The position numbers were made by a program, and so were the translations under genes. From assembly GCA_021776685.1 (NCBI GenBank), contig JAJFFJ010000020.1, positions 1 to 32,980 of the forward strand: DNA of 32,980 nt. Reading direction: 5' to 3'. Every line of letters begins with the position of its first letter. Position 1 is the first letter of the stretch. The stretch is from Alphaproteobacteria bacterium (lineage in GTDB: Bacteria > Pseudomonadota > Alphaproteobacteria > Bin65). The notes under the pieces were generated by a model. The model saw only the letters and a list, made by a program, of their open reading frames with translations. It did no database searches and had not been told where the DNA came from. Below are positions 16,415-24,395 of the stretch, in pieces.

Positions 16415-17323
16415 CTACTTCAGTTTCCGCTCGCCACGCCCAATGGGGCAGACGCGCATACATTCGAAACACTGGGCGACGCTTTCCTTGTAAAAGCTGA
16501 CCGCGCCACAGGAACGGGAGAAGAAATCCGAATTGATCATCATCTTCCGCTTGTCGTTGTCTTCCTCCTCGGCAATCTGGTCGAGCGCCTTCTGGAAGCT
16601 GGAAATACCGAAATTCATGGAGCGGGAGACGCAGCGTTCCCGGTCGTAATAGACGTGCTCCATGTTGCCGTCTTCGTCGATGGACCCGTCCAGGCAGCCG
16701 CCGTCGTCCGACGGGCAGGCCGCCATGCACGGCGTCTTGCCGATCTGCTTGTATGTCTGCACGCACATAGGCGCGGGGCACACGCCCTGCTCAAGCATGT
16801 CGTCATAGTCCAGCTCGAGCGTGGTGATGCAGGCGGAGTAGTAGAGGAGACCGTATTTCGGGTTGAGTATGATGTTTGCTGCGAAGGACCGGGTACCACA
16901 ACCTGCGAGCACGGCCGCCAGCATCATCGACATGCGCGGCTGGTAACCGGCGGTCGGCAGGGCCGGTCCCTGCAATGCGTAGTAGCCCAGCTTGGTCTCG
17001 ATATGGTCGGCGATCATGTGGATGGCGCGGTCATTGGCGAAGTCGTAGCCGTTGACCTCCATGATCCGGTGGTTAGGCGAGCGCCATGCGCCGGCGTTGG
17101 GCCCGCGCACGCCGACCACGATCACGGACTTGGCGTTCGGCAGGATGTCGTAAGGGCGATAGCCCTCCGGCACGAAGCTTTCCCAACGCTCAACAGGCGC
17201 GATGCCGACCACATCGCCGCCTGCCTTGAGAGCGAAGCCTTTGATCTGTTCCGTCAGCGCGGCCCGTTCGGTAGCGGTATCATCCGCCGCTTCTGTCTGG
17301 GCGTGTTCTTGCTGTGATGGCAC
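16415..17323 (-). CDS. 4Fe-4S dicluster-type protein, first tandem paralogue
   Basis: This 302-residue paralogue of the next gene shares its layout: YDILPNAKSVIVVGVRG near residues 58-73, KYGLLYYSACITTLE, then C182, C187, C199, C203 (PCMAACP), C210, C231 and CFECMRVCP at C285, C288 and C292. Two 4Fe-4S clusters are likely. The start is a GTG at 17323 with AAAGG about 7 bases upstream. It lies 75 bases downstream of an SDR gene, with a 7-base-arm palindrome in that gap. Cytoplasmic by absence of a signal. Database labels for such proteins are often epoxyqueuosine reductase-like; the pairing with CoA ligase and SDR argues against a queuosine role. Confidence 0.8.
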   Translation of the reverse strand: MPSQQEHAQTEAADDTATERAALTEQIKGFALKAGGDVVGIAPVERWESFVPEGYRPYDILPNAKSVIVVGVRGPNAGAWRSPNHRIMEVNGYDFANDRAIHMIADHIETKLGYYALQGPALPTAGYQPRMSMMLAAVLAGCGTRSFAANIILNPKYGLLYYSACITTLELDYDDMLEQGVCPAPMCVQTYKQIGKTPCMAACPSDDGGCLDGSIDEDGNMEHVYYDRERCVSRSMNFGISSFQKALDQIAEEEDNDKRKMMINSDFFSRSCGAVSFYKESVAQCFECMRVCPIGRGERKLK

Positions 17324-17337
17324 GATGCGCCTTTCCG

Positions 17338-17357
17338 TTTTTACAGCTTCGTAAAAA
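17338..17357. promoter_or_regulatory. Palindrome upstream of the Fe-S gene pair
   Basis: TTTTTAC and GTAAAAA form perfect 7-base arms around AGCTTC in the 75-base gap between the SDR stop and the first Fe-S gene. It could be an internal operator, giving the Fe-S genes separate control, or an RNA hairpin in the operon transcript. There is no strong T-run for a terminator on the minus strand beyond the arm itself. Confidence 0.45.
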
Positions 17358-17398
17358 ACGTAAGTGGCCGATGACTAACAGTCAAATTCTGCAGCGAG

Positions 17399-18154
17399 CT
17401 AGGCCAGCCGCACTGCGCCGTCGAGGCGCACCAATTCCGCATTGATCATCGGGTTTTCAACCATGTGGATCGCGAGAGCTGCAAATTCCTCCGGCTTGCC
17501 CAGGCGGTTGGGGAACGGGATGCTTTCGCCGAGCGATTTCTGGATATTTTCCGGTAGGGTATCCATCAGTGGCGTGAGAAAAATGCCGGGCGCGATTGCG
17601 TTGACGCGGATGCCATGCCGGGCCAAATCGCGCGCGATCGGCAGCAGCATTGAGGCGACACCACCTTTCGACGCTGCATAGGCGGCCTGTCCGCGTTGGC
17701 CGTCAAAGGCGGCTACCGACGAAACATTGATGATGACGCCGCGTTCGGTCGTGTCGAGGGGCTCCAGCGCGGTCATACCGGCTGCTGCAAGGCGCAACAC
17801 GTTAAACGTCCCGATCAGGTTGATATTGATGATGCGGGCAAAGTCTTCCAGCGGATGCGGGCCTTCCTTGCCGACGGTCAGCTTTGCCCCGCCGATGCCG
17901 GCCGCATTGATGCAGATCCGTGGGGTGCCGATGGCGTCGCCGACCGTCTTGAGCGCGGCCTCAACCGCATCGGGATCGGTGACGTCGCACACCACTGCTG
18001 GGCCGCCGGTATCAGCGGCGACTTTTTCCGCCAGTTCCGCGTTGCGGTCCAGGATGGCGACCTTGGCGCCTTTACTCGCCAGCATACGGGCGGTTGCTTC
18101 GCCCAGTCCGGATGCGCCGCCTGTGACGAGGGCTGATTGGCCGTCAATATCCAT
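17399..18154 (-). CDS. SDR, 3-hydroxyacyl-CoA dehydrogenase type 2-like (HSD10-like)
   Basis: This 251-residue classical SDR has TGGASGLG at residues 11-18, an INAAGIGG motif, and catalytic S146, Y159 and K163 (YAASK). D36 at the end of strand 2 favours NAD. It is a paralogue of the SDR at 11308-12066, sharing the MxIDGxSAxVTGxASGLGxAT start. It follows the CoA ligase by 41 bases, with AAGGAGAGGAA upstream of its ATG, and precedes the Fe-S pair. Probable job: NAD-linked oxidation of a hydroxyl on the CoA-bound intermediate made by the ligase. Confidence 0.92.
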   Translation of the reverse strand: MDIDGQSALVTGGASGLGEATARMLASKGAKVAILDRNAELAEKVAADTGGPAVVCDVTDPDAVEAALKTVGDAIGTPRICINAAGIGGAKLTVGKEGPHPLEDFARIININLIGTFNVLRLAAAGMTALEPLDTTERGVIINVSSVAAFDGQRGQAAYAASKGGVASMLLPIARDLARHGIRVNAIAPGIFLTPLMDTLPENIQKSLGESIPFPNRLGKPEEFAALAIHMVENPMINAELVRLDGAVRLA

Positions 18155-18195
18155 ACTTCGGTTCCTCTCCTTGGAATTTCCCTGCCGTCGGCCAG

Positions 18196-19722
18196 CTAGC
18201 CGTCGGCGATTGATTGCTCGCGTAACGCAAGCTTGTCGGTCTTGGCAGCCCCGGTCTTGGGGAGCGCATCGACCATCATGATTTTTGCCGGCACCTTGTA
18301 TTTTGCCAGCTGTTCCGCGCAGTAAGCGCCGAGCACGCCGGCATCAAGCTCGCTGTCCGCGTGGCGCACCACATAGGCGTGAATTGTTTCACCCGCTTTC
18401 GGGTGGGGTACGCCGACCGCGGCGGCATCCAGTACTTCCGGATGGCTAAAGAGCACTTCGTCGATTTCCCGCGGAAATACATTGAAGCCGTTGACGATGG
18501 CCATATCCTTCTTGCGGTCAACGATAACCAGGTCGCCATCTTCGTCCAGATGGCCGATATCACCGGTATGCAGCCAGCCGTCGCGGATCGTGTTGGCCGT
18601 TTCCTCCGGGCGGTTCCAGTAGCTCTTCATCATCTGCGGGCCACGAAAACAGATTTCGCCATTTTCGCCCTGGTCCAGCACCTTGCCGACGTCTTCCAGA
18701 TCGACAATACGGAGTTCCGTACCTGGCGCTGCGGGACCGCAGGTGCCGATCTTGTTTTGACCATCGAAGGGCGTAAACGAAATGGGAGCGCCTTCCGACA
18801 TCCCGAATCCTTCGTGGATCGTGACGCCGGTTCCGGCTTTCCACGCACGTTCGGTTTCAATCGGGATTGCGGAGCCACCGCCCGCACACATGCGCAGGCT
18901 TGAATAGTCCGTCGTTTTGAAGTCCGGGTGGCCCATCAGACCGTTGAAAATCGGCGCCGGGCCACCGGCGAAGATCGTCACCTTGTGTTTCGGGATTGTG
19001 GCCAAAACCTTGTCCGGCTCGAACGCCGCGGTCATGACCACCGTATCGGCGCGCAGCACGGGGGCGAGCGATGTCATGGAAAGGCCCCAGATGTGAAATT
19101 GGGGCGCAACATTCAGCCAGACTTCGCGGCCGCGGTCGCCCTGCCAGGTCAGGTCCACCTGCTTCGCGCCCGCGATGATTTCCGAATGCAGGTGCAGTGC
19201 ACCCTTGGGCAGACCGGTTGTGCCACCTGTATATTGCAGCGAGCCTATGTCGTCGGGCGCAGGGGTGTGGATCGGGTAGTCGCCACCGATGGCAGCCAAT
19301 TCGGACCAGGTGGTGCCGCCCGGTCCGAGCGCAATCCGGTTTTCAACACCTGCCGCGGCGGCAATGGGGTCCATCTTTTCGCCGAGGGCCGCCGTGTAGA
19401 TAATAGCGCACGGCGCCGCGTCCTGGATCAGCGGCACCAACTCCCGCTCGGTGTAGAGCGGGTTGAGCAACACGATCACACCGCCGGCGCCCCAGATGCC
19501 GTAGATCGCCGCGGACATATCAACTGAGTTGGCCATCAAGACGACAACGCGTTCGCCCTTCGCGCCCAGGGCATCGAGTTGCGCCGCCAGCGCTGCGGCG
19601 GCGGCGCGATACTGCCGATAGGTGGCCTGGTCGTCGCCGACGATAACGGCAGGATGGTCCGGTGCAGCCTCAGTCGAATGGACAAAGGCCTCGACCATGG
19701 TCTGGAAATCTGAGATTGCCAT
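18196..19722 (-). CDS. Acyl-CoA ligase (AMP-forming), long-chain/medium-chain type
   Basis: This 508-residue adenylate-forming ligase has LQYTGGTTGLPKGALH, HEGFGMSEGAPISF, GWLHTGDIGHLDEDGDLVIVDRKK, NGFNVFPREIDEV and the C-terminal catalytic lysine in GAAKTDKLALRE. The FNVFPREIDEV wording is typical of FadD-like long-chain ligases. The ATG at 19722 is chosen because GGGGG lies 5 bases upstream and the protein then starts like its homologues; the frame runs 55 codons further upstream without support. It heads the operon ligase-SDR-FeS-FeS-HTH and diverges from the PaaK-like gene. It is the probable entry enzyme supplying the CoA substrate of that operon. Confidence 0.92.
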   Translation of the reverse strand: MAISDFQTMVEAFVHSTEAAPDHPAVIVGDDQATYRQYRAAAAALAAQLDALGAKGERVVVLMANSVDMSAAIYGIWGAGGVIVLLNPLYTERELVPLIQDAAPCAIIYTAALGEKMDPIAAAAGVENRIALGPGGTTWSELAAIGGDYPIHTPAPDDIGSLQYTGGTTGLPKGALHLHSEIIAGAKQVDLTWQGDRGREVWLNVAPQFHIWGLSMTSLAPVLRADTVVMTAAFEPDKVLATIPKHKVTIFAGGPAPIFNGLMGHPDFKTTDYSSLRMCAGGGSAIPIETERAWKAGTGVTIHEGFGMSEGAPISFTPFDGQNKIGTCGPAAPGTELRIVDLEDVGKVLDQGENGEICFRGPQMMKSYWNRPEETANTIRDGWLHTGDIGHLDEDGDLVIVDRKKDMAIVNGFNVFPREIDEVLFSHPEVLDAAAVGVPHPKAGETIHAYVVRHADSELDAGVLGAYCAEQLAKYKVPAKIMMVDALPKTGAAKTDKLALREQSIADG

Positions 19723-19907
19723 TTCTACCCCCCTTGCGACGCCCCGCATTGTCCTACTGGCCATGCCTTCTTGTGGGCACGATACACGGGCCAGCAACGA
19801 CGTCACTTCACGCGCAAGAAAAATGTTAGCATATTGGCGAGATGTGCACGCGCCTGATTCCGGGAACGTGTGCTGCATCCCTTGCAACGCACTTCAGGGT
19901 ATCCTTC

Positions 19908-21206
19908 ATGACCGATCCATTTCACCTGCCCGCTTCGCGTGCGGAAATCCAGGCGCTTCAGAAAAAGCGCAAGCGCGAAGCCTTCGAGCGGGCGAAGCAG
20001 GCGAAGTGGTATCAGGGCAAACTCGACCACATCAATCCGGACCATCTGGATGAGCCGGAGGAATGGGCGAAAATCCCGATCCTCGACAAGGAAATCCTGC
20101 GCCAGTGGACCCACCAGGAGTTCATGGATCAGATCTGCATCGTCGGCAAACGGGAGATCGCGGAATATTGGCGCTCCGGCGGCAGTACCGGGAAACCGGT
20201 CTACTACCCTCGTACTTTCGCGGACGTCGAGAACGGCATGTTGTCCTGGCGGCGGGCCTGGGGCGTGACCGAGACACCGCCCGGCGAACTGGCGCATATC
20301 TGTTTTCCCATCGGGGTCCACCCGGCGGGACAGGTCTGGGCGCGGGGCGCCCATGGCGCCGGCGTTGGCGTCATGTGGGCGGGGGCGGGCAACGCCATGC
20401 CGACGAAGGCCCAGCTCGAGCTGATCGCCAATGTCGAGGCGACCGTGCTGGTGGGCATGCCCAGCTTCGCCTTGCACATGGCGAACATCGCCGATGCCGA
20501 GGGCATCGACCTGAGGCAAAGCAGCATCACCAAGATCATCACCGCTGCCGAAGCGCTCTCCGACGCCAAGCGGGAGAAGCTGGGCCGTGACTGGGGCGCC
20601 GAGGTCTTCGATGTTTTCGGCATGTCCGAATCGGGATTGATGGGCGGCGAAGGCAGCGCCCATGATGGCGTCCATGTCTGGACCGACATGTATTTCATTG
20701 AAACCGTCGATGAGGACACCCTCGAGCCAATCACCGACGGCCGGCCGGGTCTTTTTCTCGTGACGCCGCTCGTCACCGGCCACGCGACGCCATTTTTGCG
20801 CTGGAACTCCGGCGACATCGTCACATTGCATGAACAGGGAAGCAGCGGCCATCGGTATGCGGACCTGTTCCCGATGATGCGCCACGCCCACCGGACCGCG
20901 GGCTTCTTCAAGGTGCGCGGCGTCAACGTCAATCACACGGAATTCGAGGACTTCATGTTCGCGGACCCGAACGTCAACGATTTCCAGGTGGTGCTGAAGA
21001 CGGCAGAGACAGGCCTGGAAGATATGGTCGTGCGGATGGAACTGAAACGGGGCGTCGCCGCGGCGGACGCGGTCGATGCCCTCAGCCAGCGGATACGTCA
21101 GACGTTCGAGGTGGCGGCTGTCACCGAAGTGCTGCCCAACGGAGAGCTCGGCAAGGATTTCGAGAAATTCATGAAGGCCCCCCGTTTCGTCGACGAGCGG
21201 GTGTAG
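19908..21206 (+). CDS. Phenylacetate-CoA ligase-like adenylating enzyme (PaaK/CapK family)
   Basis: This 432-residue protein has the compact PaaK layout rather than the FadD one: N-terminal helices, the phosphate-binding YWRSGGSTGKPVYYP near residues 87-101, then TAAEALSDAKREKLG, VFDVFGMSESGLMGGE, RWNSGDIVTLHE and a C-terminal ACT-like lid with GELGKDFEKFMK. The family forms aryl- or acyl-CoA via an adenylate. The start at 19908 (MTDPFHLPASRAEI) fits the family; an in-frame ATG at 19842 would add 22 residues with no domain. Its ribosome site is weak. It diverges from the FadD-like ligase operon and ends 4 bases from a convergent gene. Confidence 0.87.
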   Translation: MTDPFHLPASRAEIQALQKKRKREAFERAKQAKWYQGKLDHINPDHLDEPEEWAKIPILDKEILRQWTHQEFMDQICIVGKREIAEYWRSGGSTGKPVYYPRTFADVENGMLSWRRAWGVTETPPGELAHICFPIGVHPAGQVWARGAHGAGVGVMWAGAGNAMPTKAQLELIANVEATVLVGMPSFALHMANIADAEGIDLRQSSITKIITAAEALSDAKREKLGRDWGAEVFDVFGMSESGLMGGEGSAHDGVHVWTDMYFIETVDEDTLEPITDGRPGLFLVTPLVTGHATPFLRWNSGDIVTLHEQGSSGHRYADLFPMMRHAHRTAGFFKVRGVNVNHTEFEDFMFADPNVNDFQVVLKTAETGLEDMVVRMELKRGVAAADAVDALSQRIRQTFEVAAVTEVLPNGELGKDFEKFMKAPRFVDERV

Positions 21207-21210
21207 CGGT

Positions 21211-21540
21211 TCAGCTCACGCCCTTTTTGCAGCGGCCCCAGACTTCCAGTCCCCCGCCTGCGGGGCGCACATGCAGCACATATTCGCCTTGCTGCGCGCC
21301 GGTGACCTTGCCGCCGGCGCCCTTGTCCCCCGGCGGTATCACATAGGTGAAGCCATGCCGGTGATAGTCCGCGGTGAGGCGCTTGCCACTCGGGATGACC
21401 ATCTTCCGCCCATCAACATGAAGGCGGCGACCGTCCTTGTGGCACCAGTGACCATCGACCGCGTCGGCAAGGGCCACGCCTGGTGGAAGAAGCAGCACGG
21501 ACAATATTGCCAGGACGGATACTTGGAAGGTGTGGCGCAT
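21211..21540 (-). CDS. Small exported protein of unknown function
   Basis: A 109-residue protein with a Sec signal peptide: MRHTFQVSVLAILSVLLLPP, with cleavage likely after VALA near residue 25. The mature domain starts near DGHWCHKDGRRLHVDGRKMV, contains DYHRHGFTYVIPPGDKGAG, and ends with WGRCKKGVS. Two cysteines (C33, C104) probably bridge the ends of a small beta-sandwich. The ATG has GGAGG 5 bases upstream. I recall similar single-domain exported proteins in alphaproteobacteria without an assigned function. It is convergent with the PaaK-like gene and divergent from the symporter. Confidence 0.75.
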   Translation of the reverse strand: MRHTFQVSVLAILSVLLLPPGVALADAVDGHWCHKDGRRLHVDGRKMVIPSGKRLTADYHRHGFTYVIPPGDKGAGGKVTGAQQGEYVLHVRPAGGGLEVWGRCKKGVS

Positions 21541-21649
21541 GGGGTCCTCCGGCCTCTTGGTTCTGTTTTCCAGTCGTTCCGTAACCTAACATTGTCCTGT
21601 TGCCGGCGCATCGCCGCAGATTGATCCAAGCCAATACAGCTGCACGAAT

Positions 21650-21670
21650 ACACCCGCAATAGGCGGGTGT
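21650..21670. promoter_or_regulatory. Hairpin/palindrome upstream of the symporter
   Basis: ACACCCGC and GCGGGTGT are perfect 8-base arms around AATAG, 55 bases upstream of the symporter ATG and in the gap between divergent genes. It could be an operator or a 5' leader hairpin. Only TT follows the stem, so it is a poor terminator. Confidence 0.45.
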
Positions 21671-21725
21671 TTGCAAGCTGGACGGGCGATTTCGATCAAC
21701 CGTTCCACGCTAGGAGTTACAGGCC

Positions 21726-23078
21726 ATGCCCCAGGTTCATTCAATCCGCTCATTTGTAAACCGGGCGGAAATCTGGATTCGCAGCCGACTCTGGCTGCAG
21801 GTGATAGTGGCGCTGGTATTGGGCGTTGGGGTGGGCGCATTGCTGGGCCCAGATGTAAACTGGGTGGAGCAGGATCTGGCTGACGACATCGTCCGTTGGC
21901 TTGCCTTGCCGGGCAAACTGTTCCTGGGATTGATCACGCTGGTCTTGGAGCCGCTTGTTTTCGCGTCGATCATCCAGGGCCTGACCGGCCGGGCCACGGG
22001 CAGCGAACTGCGTCGGGTGGGCACAAGGCTTCTGGCTTTTGTGGTGCTGACCACGCTGGCGGCAACGGCTCTCGGCCTGGTGCTTGCAACGACCATCAAT
22101 CCCGGCAGTCAGGTCACCATGCCCGCGGGTGCAGCGGCCAAGCCGGCGACCGCCCCTAGTGCAGCAAGCCCATCACTGAAAAAGGTGCCGGATCTGATCG
22201 AGAAGCTGATCCCGACCAATCCGACGAAGTCGATTCTGGACCGTGACCTGCTGGCGATCGTGCTGATCGCAATCTTGCTGGGCCTGGCCGCACGCCAGGT
22301 CGACCCCGAGCTCGTGGCGCCCTTTCTCGGATTCATGAATGCGCTTCTTGGTATCGCCATGACAATTGTCAAATGGGCGATGTTCCTGACGCCTTGGGCG
22401 GTATTCGGATTGATGGCCCAGGCTGTATCCAAAGTAGGTCTCGCAACCCTCGGCGGGCTCGGCGCCTATGTTGGCACGGTCCTGGTCGGGCTCCTGGCGC
22501 TCTACATAATATATCTTTTGCTGGTCTGGGTTCTGGGGAGGCGTAACCCTTTCTGGTTCGCGCGGAATATTGGCGGTGCGCAGCTGCTCGCCTTCTCGAC
22601 TTCCAGTTCGGCGGCGGTGATGCCGGTGTCGATTGAAACGGCGGTCACCCGGCTGGGCGTGCGCGAACGGATTGCCAGTCTCGTGGTGCCGCTGGGTGCG
22701 ACGATCAATATGGCCGGCACTGCACTCTACCAGGCCGTTGCCGTGCTGTTCCTGGCGCAGCTATCAAATGTCACCTTGGGCGTCGGCGACCTAACGCTGA
22801 TCGTTTTTACCCTGGTGGCGGCGTCGATCGGCGCACCCGGCACGCCCGGTGTCAGTATTGTCATATTGTCGACGGTGGTAACCGGATTTGGCATTCCGGC
22901 GGCCGGACTGGTGCTTGTGCTTGGGGTCGACCGGTTACTCGATATGGCGCGCACGGTCGTTAACGTCACCGGTGATCTGGCGGCCTGTGTGATCCTGCGC
23001 GGCAGTCTGGATGCGGAGACTGCCCAGGCGCCGCCGTCGCCCGATCCCTCGCCTGCGCCGGACCGTCTTGTGACCTAG
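21726..23078 (+). CDS. Dicarboxylate/amino acid:cation symporter (DAACS family, Glt-type)
   Basis: This 450-residue membrane protein has the family layout of eight helices and two re-entrant hairpins. HP1 carries the serine-rich FSTSSSAAVMP (290-300), HP2 has IGAPGTPGVS (369-377), and TM8 has D402, D406, R409, N413 and D417, matching the GltPh residues that bind acidic amino acids. The TM7 motif, normally NMDGT, reads NMAGT (328-332), so the acidic residue of the third sodium site is alanine; ion coupling may differ. A loop rich in Ala, Pro and Ser (134-150) lies between TM3 and TM4. AGGAG precedes the ATG. Probably imports glutamate, aspartate or a related dicarboxylate. Confidence 0.92.
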   Translation: MPQVHSIRSFVNRAEIWIRSRLWLQVIVALVLGVGVGALLGPDVNWVEQDLADDIVRWLALPGKLFLGLITLVLEPLVFASIIQGLTGRATGSELRRVGTRLLAFVVLTTLAATALGLVLATTINPGSQVTMPAGAAAKPATAPSAASPSLKKVPDLIEKLIPTNPTKSILDRDLLAIVLIAILLGLAARQVDPELVAPFLGFMNALLGIAMTIVKWAMFLTPWAVFGLMAQAVSKVGLATLGGLGAYVGTVLVGLLALYIIYLLLVWVLGRRNPFWFARNIGGAQLLAFSTSSSAAVMPVSIETAVTRLGVRERIASLVVPLGATINMAGTALYQAVAVLFLAQLSNVTLGVGDLTLIVFTLVAASIGAPGTPGVSIVILSTVVTGFGIPAAGLVLVLGVDRLLDMARTVVNVTGDLAACVILRGSLDAETAQAPPSPDPSPAPDRLVT

Positions 23079-24178
23079 GCCGCTGCCTTCTTGAGGGCTG
23101 CGGCGGCTTCCAGGCCGCGGGTCTTGGCGTCGTCATAGTCCGGGGCCGTGAGATCAAGGCTATCGAGGACCTGCTGCATTTCGGTGTGATAGGCGTACCG
23201 CAGCTTCTCGTTGCTGTGCTGTTTCAATCCCATGCGCCGCCACATCTCGCTGTTGCGGGAGTTCTCGCCGCCAAAGGCCGCCATGTGGAACGGGTAGAAA
23301 TGTTCGTCGAGGCGCTTCTGCACATGCGCGCGTCCCGTTTCGTCGGAGGACTCAAGAAAGTCCCGCACGTTCAGATAACCCATGTTGCAGTGACCGCGTT
23401 CGTCCTTGACGATTTTGAGCGCCACGCCGGCGAGTGGTGCGTAGGAGCTTTGCACCCATTCAAAGGCCTGATAGGTGCCGAGCCGGTCCGCCAGCATGTT
23501 GAAGATGGCGTAGTCGAGCCAGGTGCCGTCGGTCTTCACTTCCATATAGGCGCGGAAGACTTCCAGCTCGTGCTGATGGATTTTGTGGGGCAGCTGCGGA
23601 TCGTAGGCGCTGTAGAGTTCGTAGAACAAAAACGTGTGGCGCAGCTCCTCGTTGGCGAAGTTGGAGAAGCGCAGCCGGCCCGTGGCGTTCGGCGCCTGAC
23701 GGATGATTTTCTCGTCAATGATCTCGTACATGCTGCCCACGTCCTTGGCCTCTTCGCCAAAGAGCGGCACCATGCACTCGCCGTGGGCGTAGAACAGCTT
23801 CTCGAGCCATTCACGGTAGTCATCCGGCAGATCGGCGCTGCCGTCATACTGGCGGGGGCCGGCAATACGCTCGACGCCGTCGTCATCCGCAGCATGAGCC
23901 AGAAACATGTCCGGGATGCCGGCGAAGAAGGTGCGGGTTGCTTTGGGCAGCGGGCCATAGGGCTCGGAGAAATGCCGCTCCATCGACCAGACGAAGTCCT
24001 CGCGCCGTCCGCCATGCGCCTCCAGGTAAGGCGTCATGGCCTCCGCCAGTTCCTCCAGGGTCGCGCAGCCGTTCCAGGTGTCCGCCGGTACGTCGTCCAG
24101 GGCAGCGCACAGCGCCGGGATCACGTCCGGGGCGGGGTACCAGATGTTCTGCACGGCGCGACGGTCGATGGGGAACAT
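23075..24178 (-). CDS. PaaA/BoxB-like ferritin-fold diiron oxygenase
   Basis: This 367-residue, all-helical protein has paired iron-ligand motifs: E178-x2-H181 in NEELRHTF and E260-x2-H263 in KDERGHCN, the second followed by GYLNVRDFLE. This fits the PaaA epoxidase subunit and its relatives, which epoxidise CoA-bound aromatic rings. The usual partners PaaB, C, D and E are absent. The start at 24178 (MFPIDRRAVQNIWYP) is backed by AAGGA about 8 bases upstream. Its stop shares a CTAG with the stop of the convergent symporter. It is divergent from a CoA ligase-TetR operon with a strong dyad between, so its substrate is probably the CoA ester made by that ligase. Confidence 0.78.
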   Translation of the reverse strand: MFPIDRRAVQNIWYPAPDVIPALCAALDDVPADTWNGCATLEELAEAMTPYLEAHGGRREDFVWSMERHFSEPYGPLPKATRTFFAGIPDMFLAHAADDDGVERIAGPRQYDGSADLPDDYREWLEKLFYAHGECMVPLFGEEAKDVGSMYEIIDEKIIRQAPNATGRLRFSNFANEELRHTFLFYELYSAYDPQLPHKIHQHELEVFRAYMEVKTDGTWLDYAIFNMLADRLGTYQAFEWVQSSYAPLAGVALKIVKDERGHCNMGYLNVRDFLESSDETGRAHVQKRLDEHFYPFHMAAFGGENSRNSEMWRRMGLKQHSNEKLRYAYHTEMQQVLDSLDLTAPDYDDAKTRGLEAAAALKKAAA

Positions 24179-24250
24179 GGGCAAGTCCTTGCGTAATTGC
24201 ACCGTGCCCAATGGGGCCGGCGCGTTGATTTTTCTAGCCGAATGAACTCT

Positions 24251-24278
24251 ATGATAATCAAACTGACCCATGAGTCAA
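24251..24278 (-). promoter_or_regulatory. Promoter for the diiron oxygenase gene
   Basis: On the minus strand TTGACT (24278-24273) and TATCAT (24256-24251) are separated by 16 bases; each matches the sigma-70 consensus at five of six positions. The -35 box lies inside the left half of the 31-base dyad. This gives a leader of roughly 65 bases before the ATG at 24178. Confidence 0.6.
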
Positions 24279-24296
24279 TTAATTTGACACATGGGT
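24266..24296. promoter_or_regulatory. 31-base dyad operator covering both divergent -35 boxes
   Basis: Outer arms ACCCATG and CATGGGT and inner arms GTCAA and TTGAC are all perfect, separated by one unpaired A on each side, around a TTAAT centre (24279-24283). The dyad contains the -35 hexamer of each divergent promoter. Twelve paired bases per arm is far above chance in this GC-rich DNA. The TetR-family gene at 26048, in the operon it would control, is the natural candidate to bind here. Confidence 0.72.
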
Positions 24297-24312
24297 ACTA
24301 AACGCCGATGAT
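24284..24312 (+). promoter_or_regulatory. Promoter for the CoA ligase-tetR operon
   Basis: A perfect -35 hexamer TTGACA (24284-24289), 17 bases, then GATGAT (24307-24312), four of six matches to the -10 consensus. The -35 is inside the right half of the dyad, so repressor binding would block polymerase. The leader before the ATG at 24396 is about 75 bases. Confidence 0.5.
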
Positions 24313-24395
24313 AGAGCAAGATTTGAGCGACCGTGGGGCGGGCGAAATGGCCCGTAACCCGGCGGCGCGCTCTTGCAAGCTGAGGGAGAAAAGGG

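Noticed and set aside
16274-17317. Plus-strand open frame of 347 codons
   Set aside because: It is antisense to the Fe-S paralogues, whose cysteine motifs are conserved between the two copies; the plus frame is a by-product.
15535-17323. Reductive dehalogenase (RdhA) or epoxyqueuosine reductase (QueG) as firm names for the Fe-S proteins
   Set aside because: No Tat signal and no cobalamin-binding domain, cysteine spacing differs from the double CxxCxxCxxxCP pattern, and the neighbours are CoA-ester genes.
21650-21670. Rho-independent terminator
   Set aside because: The stem is good but only two T residues follow, and it sits between divergent promoters where no transcript needs to end.
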